Under the pieces are notes generated by a model. The model saw nothing but the letters and a program-made list of their open reading frames with translations, searched no databases and had not been told where the DNA came from. Shown here in pieces: positions 50,801 to 59,867 of a stretch of DNA of 64,000 bases. A program made the translations under genes and the position numbers. Origin of the DNA: Phoronis australis (taxonomy: Eukaryota; Phoronida; Phoronidae). The stretch is from the NCBI GenBank assembly GCA_002633005.1, contig NMRA01000245.1:186001-250000 (forward strand), read 5' to 3'. Every line of letters starts with the position of its first letter. Position 1 is the first letter of the stretch.

Positions 50801-53800
50801 GATACGCGGAATAATGTCTCGTGGGATATTACTTCATGTACGCCAATCGAGGTAGGTTTTGTATTTATCCCATATTCTTCGAATTCCTAAGTTTCTTCCA
50901 CTTTTTCAGCAGATTTTTTAAATACTTCACTCAGACTGTGCACGTGACGAATCACATACTATATTATGTAGTTGCGCTTTATTTTGCAAGTTTTCTCTAG
51001 TAAAAGAAACAGTTTTAAATGTAATAATTTATTACTTGAAAAGAGATAGTAAAGATGAAAACATCGGTAACTGTGCATTGAACTTGTAGCATCTGCTGAA
51101 AATAGTTAAATATTAACAACATTTGATATTGTAGTTACCGAGGAATCGTCGCCTGAGTTGCAGACGATATAATATTTAGCAATTCAAAACTAAGACAGAA
51201 GTGTCATATAATTAACAGTCCTGTTCCAGATGTTACGTTTGGGACCTGATTGCATGTTGAGTGTTATTTAAACTGCTGCAACTGTATTACTTAAAATAAT
51301 ATTCGGAAAGTTTGATGATCGAACCAGTTAACGATGTTGAGTCGACATTGACCTACCTTTTGAACTTGCCATGTCAGAGGTCACTGTTGAAGTAGTGCGG
51401 GAGGTGAATACGGAAAACATTATTACATGGTCGTATTGCGCTCGACAGATTCAATGCGTATGGGATAAAATATGATCTTAGAATATTGTAAAGTTTCTTT
51501 AAATTAGAACGCAATGTGGCGAACATTGAAATTTATCAAAATTTTTATTAAGAGTTAATGAGAAGACAATTTTACTTCATTATTTGAAAGCTTTGTATAG
51601 TATGGCTGTAATCAACAAACAATGGTGAAATGTTGGGCTTTGGAAAACGTAGAAATGACATTTCAGCCATTATTCAGTAAAGAGTGGATGTTTTCCACCC
51701 AAATATGGCAATGTACCCCTGAAAGTGATTTGAAAATTTCATGGGGGTCGTTGACTCAGGCCAGTACGCTTATTTTTCACTCCTGTACAATAATTGTGCA
51801 TGTGTATATACTCTAGTAATGAGAGCACCTTTCTGGTTTGATTCCAGATAAATACCTCCGTAATATTGTGTTGTACCTCTAGCCTGCACATCACCGTCTC
51901 CCTTTAAACTCGAGTCGTCGTTTTGCGTTACAGATTACGAGGATTTAGATGCTCCTGTAGGCATGACAACATCCAAGTCTGCCGCCTCGGGTCTGTCAAC
52001 AAGTACAAGGCCATCAACGAGGTCACGTGATAAGAATGCAGGTCTTCGCCGTGCCTACTCTCACAAAGAGGTGATTTAATCTCTAGTTTCCACTCTTCAT
52101 ATTTTTTGTTAGAAAAATAATTTAATCCCTAATGGCAGTCAAACATTCCCACCTGTATCAGTGTTTCTGTGTTACCAACTAGGCTTGATCAGGACTAAAG
52201 GTCAGGACCAACGAGTTTGTAGGGTAAGCTCAGAAGTGTCAAGGTTGTTTTCTAGATTTCAATTAAGTAACCGTGGAAGTGAATTTAGTCTAAATTATTT
52301 CATGAAATTTTTTGTTCCTTGTTCTTCAGGACTTGGAATTTTCCTCTTTAAAAAGGACTTCCTCTTTTTTGGTTTCGATTTCCTCTGATTTGATTTCCAG
52401 TTTCTTCTTTTTCCTCTCTTTTTGTCATTATTTTGAGTTTATTCATGCAAAAACGTTTATTTCGGTTAAATTTTACAACAAAAAATGTTTGTATTACACA
52501 ACCCTATTTATTTCTGCAACGATACATCACGTGGAAAATTTTCCTCTTTTTTGTCATTAGTCATTACAATCCCTAGTTGTTGTCCTGTTGGCCCAGTTTC
52601 AGAAGCAGTGGCGTTTGGCATCGTAATGTTATCATGTGTCTTAGTTTTATTGTATCATTGAGTAAGTGTCAAGTTGTATTTTGGAAAAAACATTAGCAGA
52701 GTTTGATTTTTTAATTATGTCACCAACCTTTTCTAGTCCTTGCTTATCTCACTGAACTATTCTGATTTGTGTCAGAGTTATGAAAGCCTTATTGGGTCTT
52801 CCCAGTGGTGACTACATTAAAGGTACATTGTTTACCCCCGCGTGCCAGCTGGACTCTTCGTTTTGTCCCAGCGTTCTGCTATTGACTCCTCCCCTCTCTT
52901 TCATTCAGTTAGGTCATTGATAGATGTCTTTAGTGAGTACCCACCGTCTGCATTGTGTTCTATTTGGCAACAGTTCGTGTTAATGAAGTGTTGGCCATTC
53001 AAGTTGGAATCTAACTTTGTTGTTCGGTTTAATTAATTCTAATTTGATGCGTGGTATCAGTCATGCGATTGATAGGTCTGTTGTAACTAAAATCAAAACC
53101 GAGATTGCTGCTGGATGTGTCATACCAAACCCCAAAAGTATTTTAAGTTTATGTTTTCTAACACCACGTTATCATATTCAGAAAAACACCTGAACACTTA
53201 CAGAATTCCTGGAACCGTATGTGAAATGTCAGGATAAAAAAGTGAGTCCAGGTGTGGTAACCAATCCACAAAATATACGTATAGCGGAATCTAAGATTCC
53301 GATTTCATGTAGATAACAAAGTGTACTAAATCTTAACTGGATTCATTTGAGATGGACGTTGGCAGAAACATTTATCCTGTTTTAAAATAAATACCTTTCC
53401 AAATCAAAATACATTTAACAACTTGAGCCCCAGAGACCCAGTTAAACTGGGATTTTAGTGTTGTATACACCAATCATGAATTGATCCCAGATATGTCTAC
53501 ACCTCTTTCGTGTCGATATTTACCAAAGGAAATCTTGGTACTTACTGAAAGATTTATAATCTAAAAGGCTACCGTTTTCGTCTGGTAGTTCAAACACACA
53601 TTTTACGGGCTTATTATCCCGTGATTTCAAACATATTGGATTTTCTCATTTTTAGCTGTATTCTCTGAATACCGATAAACCCATAAAACTTTTATGATGT
53701 ATTCGTTTTTTAGAACAAAGCTCACTATAATATGTACCTTCAGACTGCCACCAGTGCAAAAAAAACTTGTTTAAGATTTACAAGCTAGCTATGAATATGT

Positions 53801-54640
53801 TTTTTATTTAAGATTCTTGTAGTCCTTAATAGTTTCGATGCTTTGATAACAGAAGCCGTACCAGGAATGTATCATTCTCCATCCCCTATCCCCATAGTCC
53901 TGCACCATGATTTAACAAACAATTCCGTCGATTTTATTTCCCCCAAACCAAATTTAAATGCATTGATTGCTACTAGATTTGTCAGATATTTCATAGAATA
54001 GGTCTTTGACTAGCCATTTCTCTTTTATAAGGGTCTTTGAACTTAATAGCTGGGCATGTCACACTGTGATATGTTTCTGGAAACTACATGTGTTGCGTGG
54101 AAAGTCTTTTGAAGTTTCCGATTGTTATTGTTTGCAATTACTATTCAGAGGAAGACTCTTCAATAGTTGTACTGCTCTGTAATTGGGTTTCAATTTTCAC
54201 AGTTAATTTGATCGATAGTTCACAGATTAGTGTCTACGCAGTTTTGTCTAACATTCCCTGGGAAAGTTAGGTCTTGTTATGTACTTGTTGATGTCAGTTG
54301 TCTTGTAATGTCACTGTCGTGTAGATTGTTGAGTCCTTAGCTCAAAACATTGGATTTCGACTTTTTGTAAGTAACGCCACAATACTCAATTATGTATTTG
54401 CTGTGTGTGTTTCAACTCCTTGCTGAATGCTAACATTCATTGTGTAGGTGTACCTCGTTAGTAATTTAAATTGAATTAACGAGCCCATTTTCACCATCTA
54501 CTTTAACTGTTGTGGCCTGACATCATGCTGTGTTACCCCCACTGTTGACTTCGCAGGCTTATCACTACGCCACCATGCCTCGTCAGCGCAATGCCAGACA
54601 TCGCAGTCGTCAAGCCCTGCCTGAGGAGTGGACTAACTAA
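32801..54640 (+). CDS. REEP: REEP1-4 type receptor expression-enhancing protein (whole gene, spliced)
   Basis: Ten exons join in frame to 289 residues: 32801-32832, 37365-37437, 39904-39980, 43346-43466, 44758-44859, 47959-47985, 49339-49441, 50089-50202, 51934-52070 and 54557-54640. Residues about 5-101 form the TB2/DP1/HVA22 domain with hydrophobic hairpins ([60 protein letters not shown]). Residues about 102-155 are amphipathic and end in [11 protein letters not shown], matching the S-F-S-M-x-D-L motif of vertebrate REEP1-4. The tail is acidic, then basic and Ser/Arg-rich. The start follows the family pattern M-V-S-x-I-I-S-R-L. REEP1-4 proteins shape ER tubules and contact microtubules through the C-terminal tail. 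The length slightly exceeds vertebrate REEP1-4 (about 200-257). Which of REEP1, 2, 3 or 4 it matches cannot be set, and a pre-duplication single copy is likely. Confidence 0.92.
33224..33679 (-). other. Unassigned 151-residue open frame, antisense in REEP intron 1
   Basis: It is the longest uninterrupted start-to-stop frame in the window, running antisense from about 390 bp inside REEP intron 1. The composition is balanced, with stretches such as [16 protein letters not shown] and [19 protein letters not shown] that are not low complexity. I recognise no domain, signal peptide or membrane segment. In a 64-kb AT-rich window one frame of this length can arise by chance. A retrocopy fragment or a small antisense gene are alternatives. 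Confidence 0.2.
35512..35604. repeat. Pyrimidine-rich (CCCT)n-like tract
   Basis: A stretch of about 90 bases is almost free of purines on the plus strand, with repeated CTCCCTCC and CCATCCCT units. It is simple sequence inside REEP intron 1. Confidence 0.75.
36932..37057. mobile_element. MITE, family 2, copy in REEP intron 1
   Basis: Left end GTTCAGTAACGCGAGGACCT and right end ATCCTAGTGTTACTGAAC. The interior keeps AGATTACGTGAGATGTTGCC and has a duplicated TTTGGCTAGATT near the right end. It lies about 300 bp upstream of exon 2. Confidence 0.85.
37365..37437 (+). CDS. REEP: REEP exon 2
   Basis: Acceptor TGTTGTTACAG and donor GTAAGT. It encodes [19 protein letters not shown] and then NVKEY, the most conserved part of the TB2/DP1/HVA22 domain, and ends in phase 0. 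Confidence 0.93.
37523..37800. mobile_element. TIR element, family 3, inverted copy in REEP intron 2
   Basis: It runs from TGTTCTCCACAACCTGTTTT to GAGTTTTCTGTTTTGGAGAA, continuing CA, so both terminal inverted repeats are present. It is opposite in orientation to the copies at 17.6 and 20.2 kb. The interior TTTCTTAAGAAAATGGGACA matches the reverse complement of those copies. Confidence 0.8.
38303..38323 (+). other. Candidate alternative first coding exon of REEP
   Basis: An ATG opens seven codons (MSREFDL) ending at a donor-like GTTAGT in phase 0, which is the phase needed to join exon 3. An AAGATGGC motif and short upstream frame lie 86 bp before it. If used, it would replace the first 35 residues, removing the first half of the membrane hairpin. 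The evidence is splice phase and motif only. Confidence 0.15.
39904..39980 (+). CDS. REEP: REEP exon 3
   Basis: Acceptor TTTCAG and donor GTAGGT. It encodes [19 protein letters not shown] and then TDLLLS plus two bases, the central hydrophobic segment with the conserved T-A-E-T-F-T-D motif. Confidence 0.94.
41176..41508. mobile_element. TIR element, family 4, copy in REEP intron 3
   Basis: The left end ATCCACACACAATCTGACCC, then TAGAACAC, is mirrored by the right end GTTCCAGGGTAAATCTGCAT, then GTGGA. The interior keeps CCACTTGTCACAACTTAACG and ATCGAGGTAGGGTAAC. A (TG)n microsatellite has expanded inside it at about 41431-41453. Confidence 0.75.
43182..43310. mobile_element. Palindromic MITE, family 1, longest copy
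   Basis: Left arm ATAACGTGCCCGTATTTTGA, continuing GAACCAGTTT. Right arm AAACTGGTTCTCAAAATTCG, continuing TGCACGTTAT. The pairing extends outward (CTGTAACGGAAATAGTCT against AGACCATTACCTCTGTAACA). It is the clearest hairpin of the family and lies within 40 bp of the exon 4 acceptor. Confidence 0.85.
43346..43466 (+). CDS. REEP: REEP exon 4
   Basis: Acceptor TTTCTCCAG and donor GTGTGT. It encodes the end of the TB2/DP1/HVA22 domain: [18 protein letters not shown], then the K-G-S-S-x-L-Y-R-K-F-V-H-P motif, and closes with KREK in phase 0. Confidence 0.95.
43548..43845. repeat. 149-bp tandem duplication
   Basis: ATCATTCAGGGTGGTTCATT begins both 43548 and 43697. Each copy continues through TTTTTTTCCAAAAGTGTATG to TTGGTACATTTAT and CCTCGG, with scattered substitutions. 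It is an old local duplication. Confidence 0.85.
43902..43995. repeat. 24-bp minisatellite, about four units
   Basis: The unit GAGTTGATACTGGGACAGTC plus AGGC repeats four times with one to four differences per unit. Confidence 0.85.
44758..44859 (+). CDS. REEP: REEP exon 5
   Basis: Acceptor AATTCAG and donor GTAAGT, phase 0 at both ends. It encodes [19 protein letters not shown] and then [14 protein letters not shown], corresponding to the conserved amphipathic helix after the membrane domain. Confidence 0.93.
44860..47958 (+). other. REEP intron 5 (contains an alternative exon)
   Basis: The intron includes the in-frame alternative terminal exon at 47353-47730. The rest is AT-rich and shows no element copies that I recognise. 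Confidence 0.75.
47353..47730 (+). CDS. REEP: Alternative 3' terminal exon of REEP (125 residues)
   Basis: A good acceptor (TTGCTGTTCTAG) precedes 125 codons and a TGA. Exon 5 ends in phase 0, so the segment joins in frame and gives a 260-residue isoform with a different tail. The tail is acidic and Ser-rich, begins [20 protein letters not shown], and has two related heptad-like blocks with L-R-E-E-L-S-R-E-A and L-R-E-L-S-R-E-A that could form a helix or coiled coil. I know no vertebrate REEP tail like it. Coding character is inferred from openness, composition and splice phase. A separate gene or chance frame is less likely. A second frame is open across its end (47696-47887). Confidence 0.55.
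   Translation: MSVATWQVSAVAYEKQMSELREELSREASIGSSEELHHLTEESVTECDIELSPSKESTADLSLNEQTSSNSVDDNYLNTSLSRQEKLAISKELGQMSRETIAEVLRELSREATMNDWNTDSGDNY
47959..47985 (+). CDS. REEP: REEP exon 6 (27-nt micro-exon)
   Basis: Acceptor TTTCCTTTAG, 27 bases encoding AISQLRSNV, donor GTAAGT. It is phase 0 at both ends and so can be skipped without changing frame. Its position matches the start of the region before the S-x-S-M motif in vertebrate REEPs. Confidence 0.75.
48332..48337 (+). terminator. AATAAA, possible poly(A) signal for the short REEP isoform
   Basis: It is a canonical AATAAA about 600 bp after the alternative terminal exon stop and the first such hexamer noticed downstream. It is only relevant if that exon is used as a 3' end. 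Confidence 0.25.
49339..49441 (+). CDS. REEP: REEP exon 7
   Basis: Acceptor TGTATGTTTAG and donor GTGAGA. It encodes [20 protein letters not shown] and then an acidic Ser/Asp stretch, ending in phase 1. The S-Y-S-M-G-D-I segment is the counterpart of S-F-S-M-x-D-L in REEP1-4. Confidence 0.9.
50089..50202 (+). CDS. REEP: REEP exon 8
   Basis: Acceptor TTTTCCTCTAG and donor GTTAGT, phase 1 to phase 1 and therefore a symmetric cassette. It encodes a Glu-rich stretch ([20 protein letters not shown] and on to SAMMAED). If the donor were unused, the frame would end at a TAG after one glycine. Confidence 0.85.
50346..50509. repeat. 35-bp minisatellite, over four units
   Basis: The unit CATTTGGATGGTTATCCTTA plus AATCCTATGGACATT repeats at 50346, 50381, 50416 and 50451 with almost no change, followed by a partial unit. 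It starts about 145 bp after exon 8. Confidence 0.92.
50764..50837. repeat. Perfect 35-bp-arm inverted repeat with 4-nt loop
   Basis: The left arm (50764-50798, starting ATGAAGTAATATCCCACGAG) and right arm (50803-50837) are exact reverse complements around the loop TTGA. Weaker pairing continues outward to about 50738 and 50864 (CAAAACTTACC against GGTAGGTTTTG). Either strand of an intron transcript would fold into a long perfect stem. It shares no sequence with the other element families here. Confidence 0.9.
51135..51172 (+). CDS. REEP: Candidate alternative terminal exon of REEP
   Basis: Acceptor TTTGATATTGTAG is followed by two bases that complete a codon from a phase 1 donor, then [11 protein letters not shown] and a TAA. 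Exons 7 and 8 both end in phase 1, so it fits either. The acidic Ser/Glu composition resembles exon 8. It is very short, so chance cannot be excluded. Confidence 0.3.
51934..52070 (+). CDS. REEP: REEP exon 9
   Basis: Acceptor TTTTGCGTTACAG, phase 1 in and phase 0 out, donor GTGATT (weak). It encodes [20 protein letters not shown] and then a Ser/Thr/Arg-rich, basic stretch ending SHKE. Read-through would add V-I and stop at TAA, an alternative end. Confidence 0.85.
54557..54640 (+). CDS. REEP: REEP exon 10 (terminal)
   Basis: Acceptor TTGACTTCGCAG. It encodes [20 protein letters not shown] and then LPEEWTN before TAA. The basic His/Arg-rich run suits the microtubule-contacting tail proposed for REEP1-4. 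Confidence 0.8.
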   Translation, partial: AYHYATMPRQRNARHRSRQALPEEWTN

Positions 54641-56750
54641 AGGTTTTGCCACCTATATCTAATTGCCTTCACCAGCTCTGCTTACATTTTACTGCCTTGA
54701 TTTCTGTCCCTTTAACACAACGTTCTGTATGAAACCGATTCAGTTGCGCTACAGAGAGCATTAAATCCACCCTGTTTGTCTCTCCTGAATGTAAGCTGTG
54801 ATCATTTACTCTTCTGTTTAGAATGTCAATTTCGTTTCTGCTACAATTACTAAAAAAAACTAATCGCAATGCTTGTACTTGAATTTTAACATCATCATGT
54901 CTATGTCGCCTCAGCCAGTGTCTGCCTTTATTGATTTGCTTCTAACAGAAGAATTCCCTGGACATTTGTTGTTGAAATGTCACGGGGTGCATCCTCACAG
55001 CTTACACGTTATACTTACAACATGTTGATGGGCTAACCCCTCGTCTGTCTACTGTACAGCACTCGTGTATTGTGACGTTACCTGCAGACATGTTAGGTAG
55101 TGGCTCTGAAGTATGCATGCACGCCTTGACATTATCAATGTCAAGCTTCGTGTTGAATGTTTTACTTTTAAGTTTGTCCTTTTGTGTTTCAAGCTTAACT
55201 ATTGATGCTGGTAAGACATGGGAGAGGGAATGTTGTGTTGCTCTGTAGTGTCTGCCCATGTTGTGAAGGAGGGTGTAGGTGTGGACTGGTGTTCTTTCTC
55301 ATATCTTTCCTATGCCACATGCCTCTTGCACAAAATGTTTTGTCTTTTATTGGGACATTGCTTATCCTTCATGACACTACAGATAGTAACAGGAAGACAT
55401 GTTTTCCTCATGATAACCATTATTAATGACACAATTTTCCAATAATGCCTTACTCTAAATACAATTACATCACAGTTATCTGTGTAGGGTCTTGCTCTGA
55501 TGGCCGCTGCACCTGGACAACATTAGCAGGCCAACATGTTTCGGCACTGTTTTTCATCTCTTAAGATTATCTCAAACCTTATTTAGTGACCTCCATTCTA
55601 ACTCGTATATCAAAAAACATGCTATGTCAACCACTAAAAGTGTATACATATTTTTTGAAAGAAAAAAGATCAGGTACTATGACTTAAAATTTAACGTTTT
55701 GTTACACCAGACATTCGTTCTTTGCACAAAATCATGGCAGCATTTCTCCTATGTTTGAAAGCCGCATTAGATCAAAGCTGCTTTATGCATGTGAGTACAA
55801 TCGTGTAGTTTGTACTAACCTTCAGTTCACCCTCTCTTAGTTTCTCTCGATTCATTCCACCCTCTATCATTTAGTGAGATCGATGGAGTTCATCATTTTG
55901 TTCACATTTCCTGTGTAACATGTTTTTTTAATTCATTAATGAACTTCTCGCAAAAAAACATTTTCCCACAATGCATTACTTCCCTCGGGCATTGTTGTCT
56001 TACCGAGTCTGACCTTGGTTAGTGGTTTTTAGTTCTTCCCAAGCCAAGAAATCACTTCTAATCCAAGTAAGGGACAATTTGATACCAACTTTATTAAGGC
56101 AAGCCGTCTTAATCCAAATTGTGTTTTGACAGAAGATGGGTTGATAGCATGTCTAAATTTAACTAAAACCTGTGTCAAAACTCACCAGCATTTTGCTGTA
56201 GTGCACTGTGTTATTGCGATTATCTCTTGAAAAATTGTACATGATATTGTGTTGTCTGTGGTAAAAATATGTACTACAGGTGTCGCTGTTGATCATTTGT
56301 CATTTTCTTGATTCGAGACAATGTCATAATTTGTATTGACATTACTGGTGGGTCACTGTTTTTTTTACTTCGTTCAAAATTAGGCCATTACCTGTATTGA
56401 CATAACAGGACAGTCCCTCATTTTCTTACTTTGTTCAAGATTGTGCCATTACCTGTATTGACATAAACAGGGCAGTCCCTTATTTTATTACTTAGTTCAA
56501 AATAACACCATTACCTGTATTGACATAACAGTGCTGTCCCTCATTTTCTTAACTATTGACATAACAGGGCAGTCCCTCATTCTATTATTCAGTTCAAAGT
56601 AACGGCATTACCTGTACTGATATAACAAGGCAACCCCTCATTTTCTTACTTTGTTCAGATAACGCCATTACCTATATTGACATAACAGGGCACAAAACTA
56701 ATTTCGTTGTTGTCATGGTTACTAATACTACTATTGTTTTTTTTTGACAG
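54641..56750 (+). other. REEP 3' region, 3' UTR or further intron
   Basis: No exon was recognised. It contains the 61-bp minisatellite (56334-56692). I noticed no AATAAA close after the exon 10 stop, so the 3' UTR of that isoform may be long or may use a variant signal. Confidence 0.5.
56334..56692. repeat. Minisatellite of about 61 bp, five to six units
   Basis: The core CATTACCTGTATTGACATAA plus CAGGGCAGTCCCTCATTTTC plus TTACTTTGTTCAAA recurs with point changes. One unit is internally shortened near 56550. The array ends about 60 bp before the alternative exon at 56751. Confidence 0.85.
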
Positions 56751-56809
56751 ATGAGGACATCGGGAAGTACAAAGCACAAAAGGTGAAGAGTTCAGATGTT
56801 TTTATATAG
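56751..56809 (+). CDS. REEP: Alternative terminal exon of REEP
   Basis: A strong acceptor (TTGTTTTTTTTTGACAG) is followed by two bases that complete a phase 1 codon, then EDIGKYKAQKVKSSDVFI and TAG. It joins in frame to exon 7 or 8. An AATAAA lies 37 bp after the stop. An internal donor GTGAAG at 56783 with an acceptor near 56960 would instead end the protein at K-P-stop. Confidence 0.45.
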
Positions 56810-56845
56810 CTCCATGAAGCAGTATGTATGGTGTGTGTTGAATGT

Positions 56846-56851
56846 AATAAA
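56846..56851 (+). terminator. AATAAA poly(A) signal after the alternative terminal exon
   Basis: It is a canonical hexamer within AATGTAATAAATATAAG, 37 bp downstream of the TAG at 56809. The close spacing supports 56751-56809 as a real 3' exon. Confidence 0.4.
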
Positions 56852-57796
56852 TATAAGTTTTGAATGGAAAAAATTACCTGTTTAACCACTTAAAAGAATT
56901 CTTCCTATAATTCTATGTATAGTGTATAATTAAATTTTTGTGGTCTTTTCTTTTTCCTAGCCGTAGTGCAAAGTAAACTAAGTTTGTTGGATGAGGAACT
57001 AGTATATTCAGTTGATATTGGAACTTAGATCTCACTCATCGTGGCATTACTGATCCTTTGTAGGGACGGGATACATTTATCTAGGCAGAACATGTGTTTA
57101 GCAATAGCATTTGACTTTGTTCCTGAGAGGGATCGGTGTCTAAAACAAACTGAGAGTGTATGCTGTTAATCAAGTATTTTCTTTCTGGACAGTTGATCCT
57201 TGCAAATCTCTTTTTGTATGATTTTGTAACGTGATTCTTTTTGGTGCTCAGCCGTGAAGTTATTCCAATTGAACTCGAGACTTATTTTGAACACGGATTA
57301 TTTTTTTACTGCTTTTTGAAAACAAGACTTTTGATTTAGTTTCCGTCTTAAAAGTAAAATTTGGTAAATGTTAGATAGGTGTCTTCAGTCTAGTTTATTT
57401 CTTCAATCTCACCACAAATCTTAATTGATTTAACTGGTTTTGCCAGTAATTTTGTCTGTATCCTGATCTTTTGTGGTCACTGTAAAGTCCAGAGAATATT
57501 TAGGGTGCTGTTTCTAGACAGTGATGTCTTGAAACTCGTGTTCTGTAGATCTGTGTAGGTGTGACCTCCTTCATTTAGATTTTATGTTAAGAGAATCGCG
57601 TGTTTGTGTCCTATGTGGTATATAAGAGAATTTCCAGCTTATTGCACCTTGGTATTTACAGTGTCTGTGATATTCCAGCCAAGTGGTGAAGTTGCAATTG
57701 TAGCTTTTGTCAAACATTGACATTTTACAGTTGAGTGCAAGTTTTTAGTAATTGAGTCTCCACTTGTATGAGACAGTACCACTGTCTCAACTAGCC

Positions 57797-58211
57797 ACAG
57801 TAGAGACGGTAGTCATCCCATGTGCCCTCCATACGCCAGAAACTTGTCGGCGAATTATGCCTTACACTGATTAAACCATCAGAGTCTCGTTTTGATGTAT
57901 GTACCTCTGGCGCATAGAGGGACACCTTAGGAGGCCATTGATGTCATCCACTGGCACGAGCAGCGTGAAAATGGCTAATTACCAATTTGGTCAGTTGAAT
58001 GAAGGATTGTTCAAATAAAGTTTGATTGTTGGAGCATTTGCTTGAGCTGGGATGAGTTAAAGATAACAGCCTCCTAAGGCGCCCTCTATGGGCTAAAGCT
58101 ACTTATACCAATTATACCAATATGACTCTGATGGTTGAATCAGTGTGAGGCATAATTCACCGAATCTTCTGGTGTATGGAAGGCCTGTGGGATGACAACC
58201 ATCTCTACTGG
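57797..58211. repeat. Large foldback (arms about 150 bp)
   Basis: The left arm 57797-57945 and right arm 58060-58211 are inverted copies. CAGTAGAGACGGTAGTCATC pairs with the complement of GATGACAACCATCTCTACTG. GAATTATGCCTTACACTGAT pairs with that of ATCAGTGTGAGGCATAATTC. CATAGAGGGACACCTTAGGA pairs with that of TCCTAAGGCGCCCTCTATG. Pairing is imperfect (roughly four in five). The spacer contains an AATAAA. Confidence 0.8.
58014..58019 (+). terminator. AATAAA in the foldback spacer
   Basis: GTTCAAATAAAGTTTGATTG is followed by TTGGAGC, a plausible distal poly(A) site for REEP. It lies between the arms of the foldback. Further hexamers are at 58614-58619 and 58627-58632. Confidence 0.3.
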
Positions 58212-58222
58212 GGTCAGTTCCC

Positions 58223-58239
58223 NNNNNNNNNNNNNNNNN
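58223..58239. other. Assembly gap (17 N)
   Basis: Seventeen N lie directly beyond the right arm of the foldback. Inverted repeats often break assembly, so bases around it are less reliable. Confidence 0.99.
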
Positions 58240-58613
58240 GTCACTGATACTGACAAGGTGCCCACAGGCGTGCACCAAAAACTGTGGGTAGACAGTACTC
58301 AATCAGCAAGTTTTGCAGGACCTTAAATTTCCATTTCGCCCCCTTTAGATAGAAAAATCTACCCCTCAAAAGGGGATGGGAATTAACAGACCTGGCAGTG
58401 CAATAGGGGTTCTCTCAGGTACAGGTTTGCGGGCACCTTGTCGATATGAGCGACCCCCTCAGGGGCTAGTTGAGACTGCTGTACTGTCCCCACTTGTATA
58501 TGATATAAATAGAGGTTTAAGGAAGTATGGTAGAATAGTGCACGATTAATTAATGGTAGCTTATAGGAAATTTGAATTGTACTGAATTTGTTGCTTTGAA
58601 AGGGCTCAAGTAA

Positions 58614-58632
58614 AATAAACATTCAAAATAAA
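58614..58632 (+). terminator. Two AATAAA hexamers, possible distal REEP 3' end
   Basis: AATAAA at 58614 and 58627 lie in an A-rich stretch followed by GATGACATTGTGTTC. They could be a distal cleavage site for plus-strand transcripts. Only the motif is seen. Confidence 0.25.
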
Positions 58633-59383
58633 GTTGATGACATTGTGTTCTACTCTTTTCACCCTTGGTTAGGTAATGAATAGTTTCAATGAACTCGGGA
58701 CATCCCCATGACAGTTACTGTCGTGAAGTGTTACAAGCTTAAAGCAAACATGGCAGAAGATCCCTGAATGCATACTACCGCAGTCTGATTCTTTTCAACG
58801 TGTATTCTTGGTGATGATATAAAATATTACTGGTGTCAAGTCACTCGCTATTAAAAAGGGCCCTGGGGAAATTATAATCCATGATTCCAAGTCTTTCAGC
58901 CCTTTCATAGATGATAAGTTCATTCTCATCAACCGATCTTCATTCAAGTGGCCATCTATTCAAACACAGGAGCTATGGAGTCCACTTTAGTTTTTGCAAG
59001 TAATGCTGTTGTGCTGGTAAGCGTATATAGCATGATTGACGAGGAAAAACTCTTGCATGATTTGAGCGTGTTTAGTTTGCTGGTGTATGGGAACAAAATC
59101 TTGACGGCAAGGTCAAGGTTACGTGTTAGTAAATCCCATGTGCTCTCACTTACATGCGTTAATTCATATTTGATGATTCCCTCAATCGTGGTTTTCTTTA
59201 ATTATTCAGTCCGTGACCAAATTCACATTTAATGCTTGTAAAGGAAGGAAAATCTATGTTCAACGTCATGAAGGAGACTTTCAATTTGGGCTTGTTTATT
59301 GTGACTTATTGTCCCATGCACATTCAGTTGATGAGATCTACCTCATGCTTTTTACGCTGTCGTCCTTGATCAGTGAGTTTGCT

Positions 59384-59400
59384 GTGCCTCCCTAGTGGCA
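59384..59400 (-). promoter_or_regulatory. CTCF-like motif
   Basis: GTGCCTCCCTAGTGGCA reverse-complements to TGCCACTAGGGAGGCAC, close to the animal CTCF core CCACTAGGGGGC. One substitution falls in the G-run. It has the same orientation as the motif 484 bp downstream. Confidence 0.3.
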
Positions 59401-59867
59401 ATCCTATTGTTACCTACTGTGAAACTAGCAAATAGGTTGCTATAAAGGCGATGACACCTCATTTCAAATGAGATTCAACATCATCCATCTACCTAGTTAC
59501 TGCGATGCTCATTACAAAGTCGCAATTTAGCTTCAGTTTTCTTTGCGTATGCCTCTATATTTATGAAATTTGTCAATGGATTTTCATGAAATTTGGCAAA
59601 TGGGTCTCTTTACAAGACGATACATTCCCATTTCGGGAGGGATTCAGGGTATTCTGTGGCAGTTTTTATTGTTTTGGTATCCACAAAAGCACTTGAAGGA
59701 TAATCGCGAAATTTTACAAATGCCCTGTCGGTCAGGTGCAACTACATGTACTGTGACCCCAAATTTGTATTTGTCCGTTTCCCAATATCTACCAAATTCC
59801 TTGATGGTATATGTGCTTTAGTGGCAAGTATGTCTCACATTGACTTTAGTACGGGTCTTGATTACTG

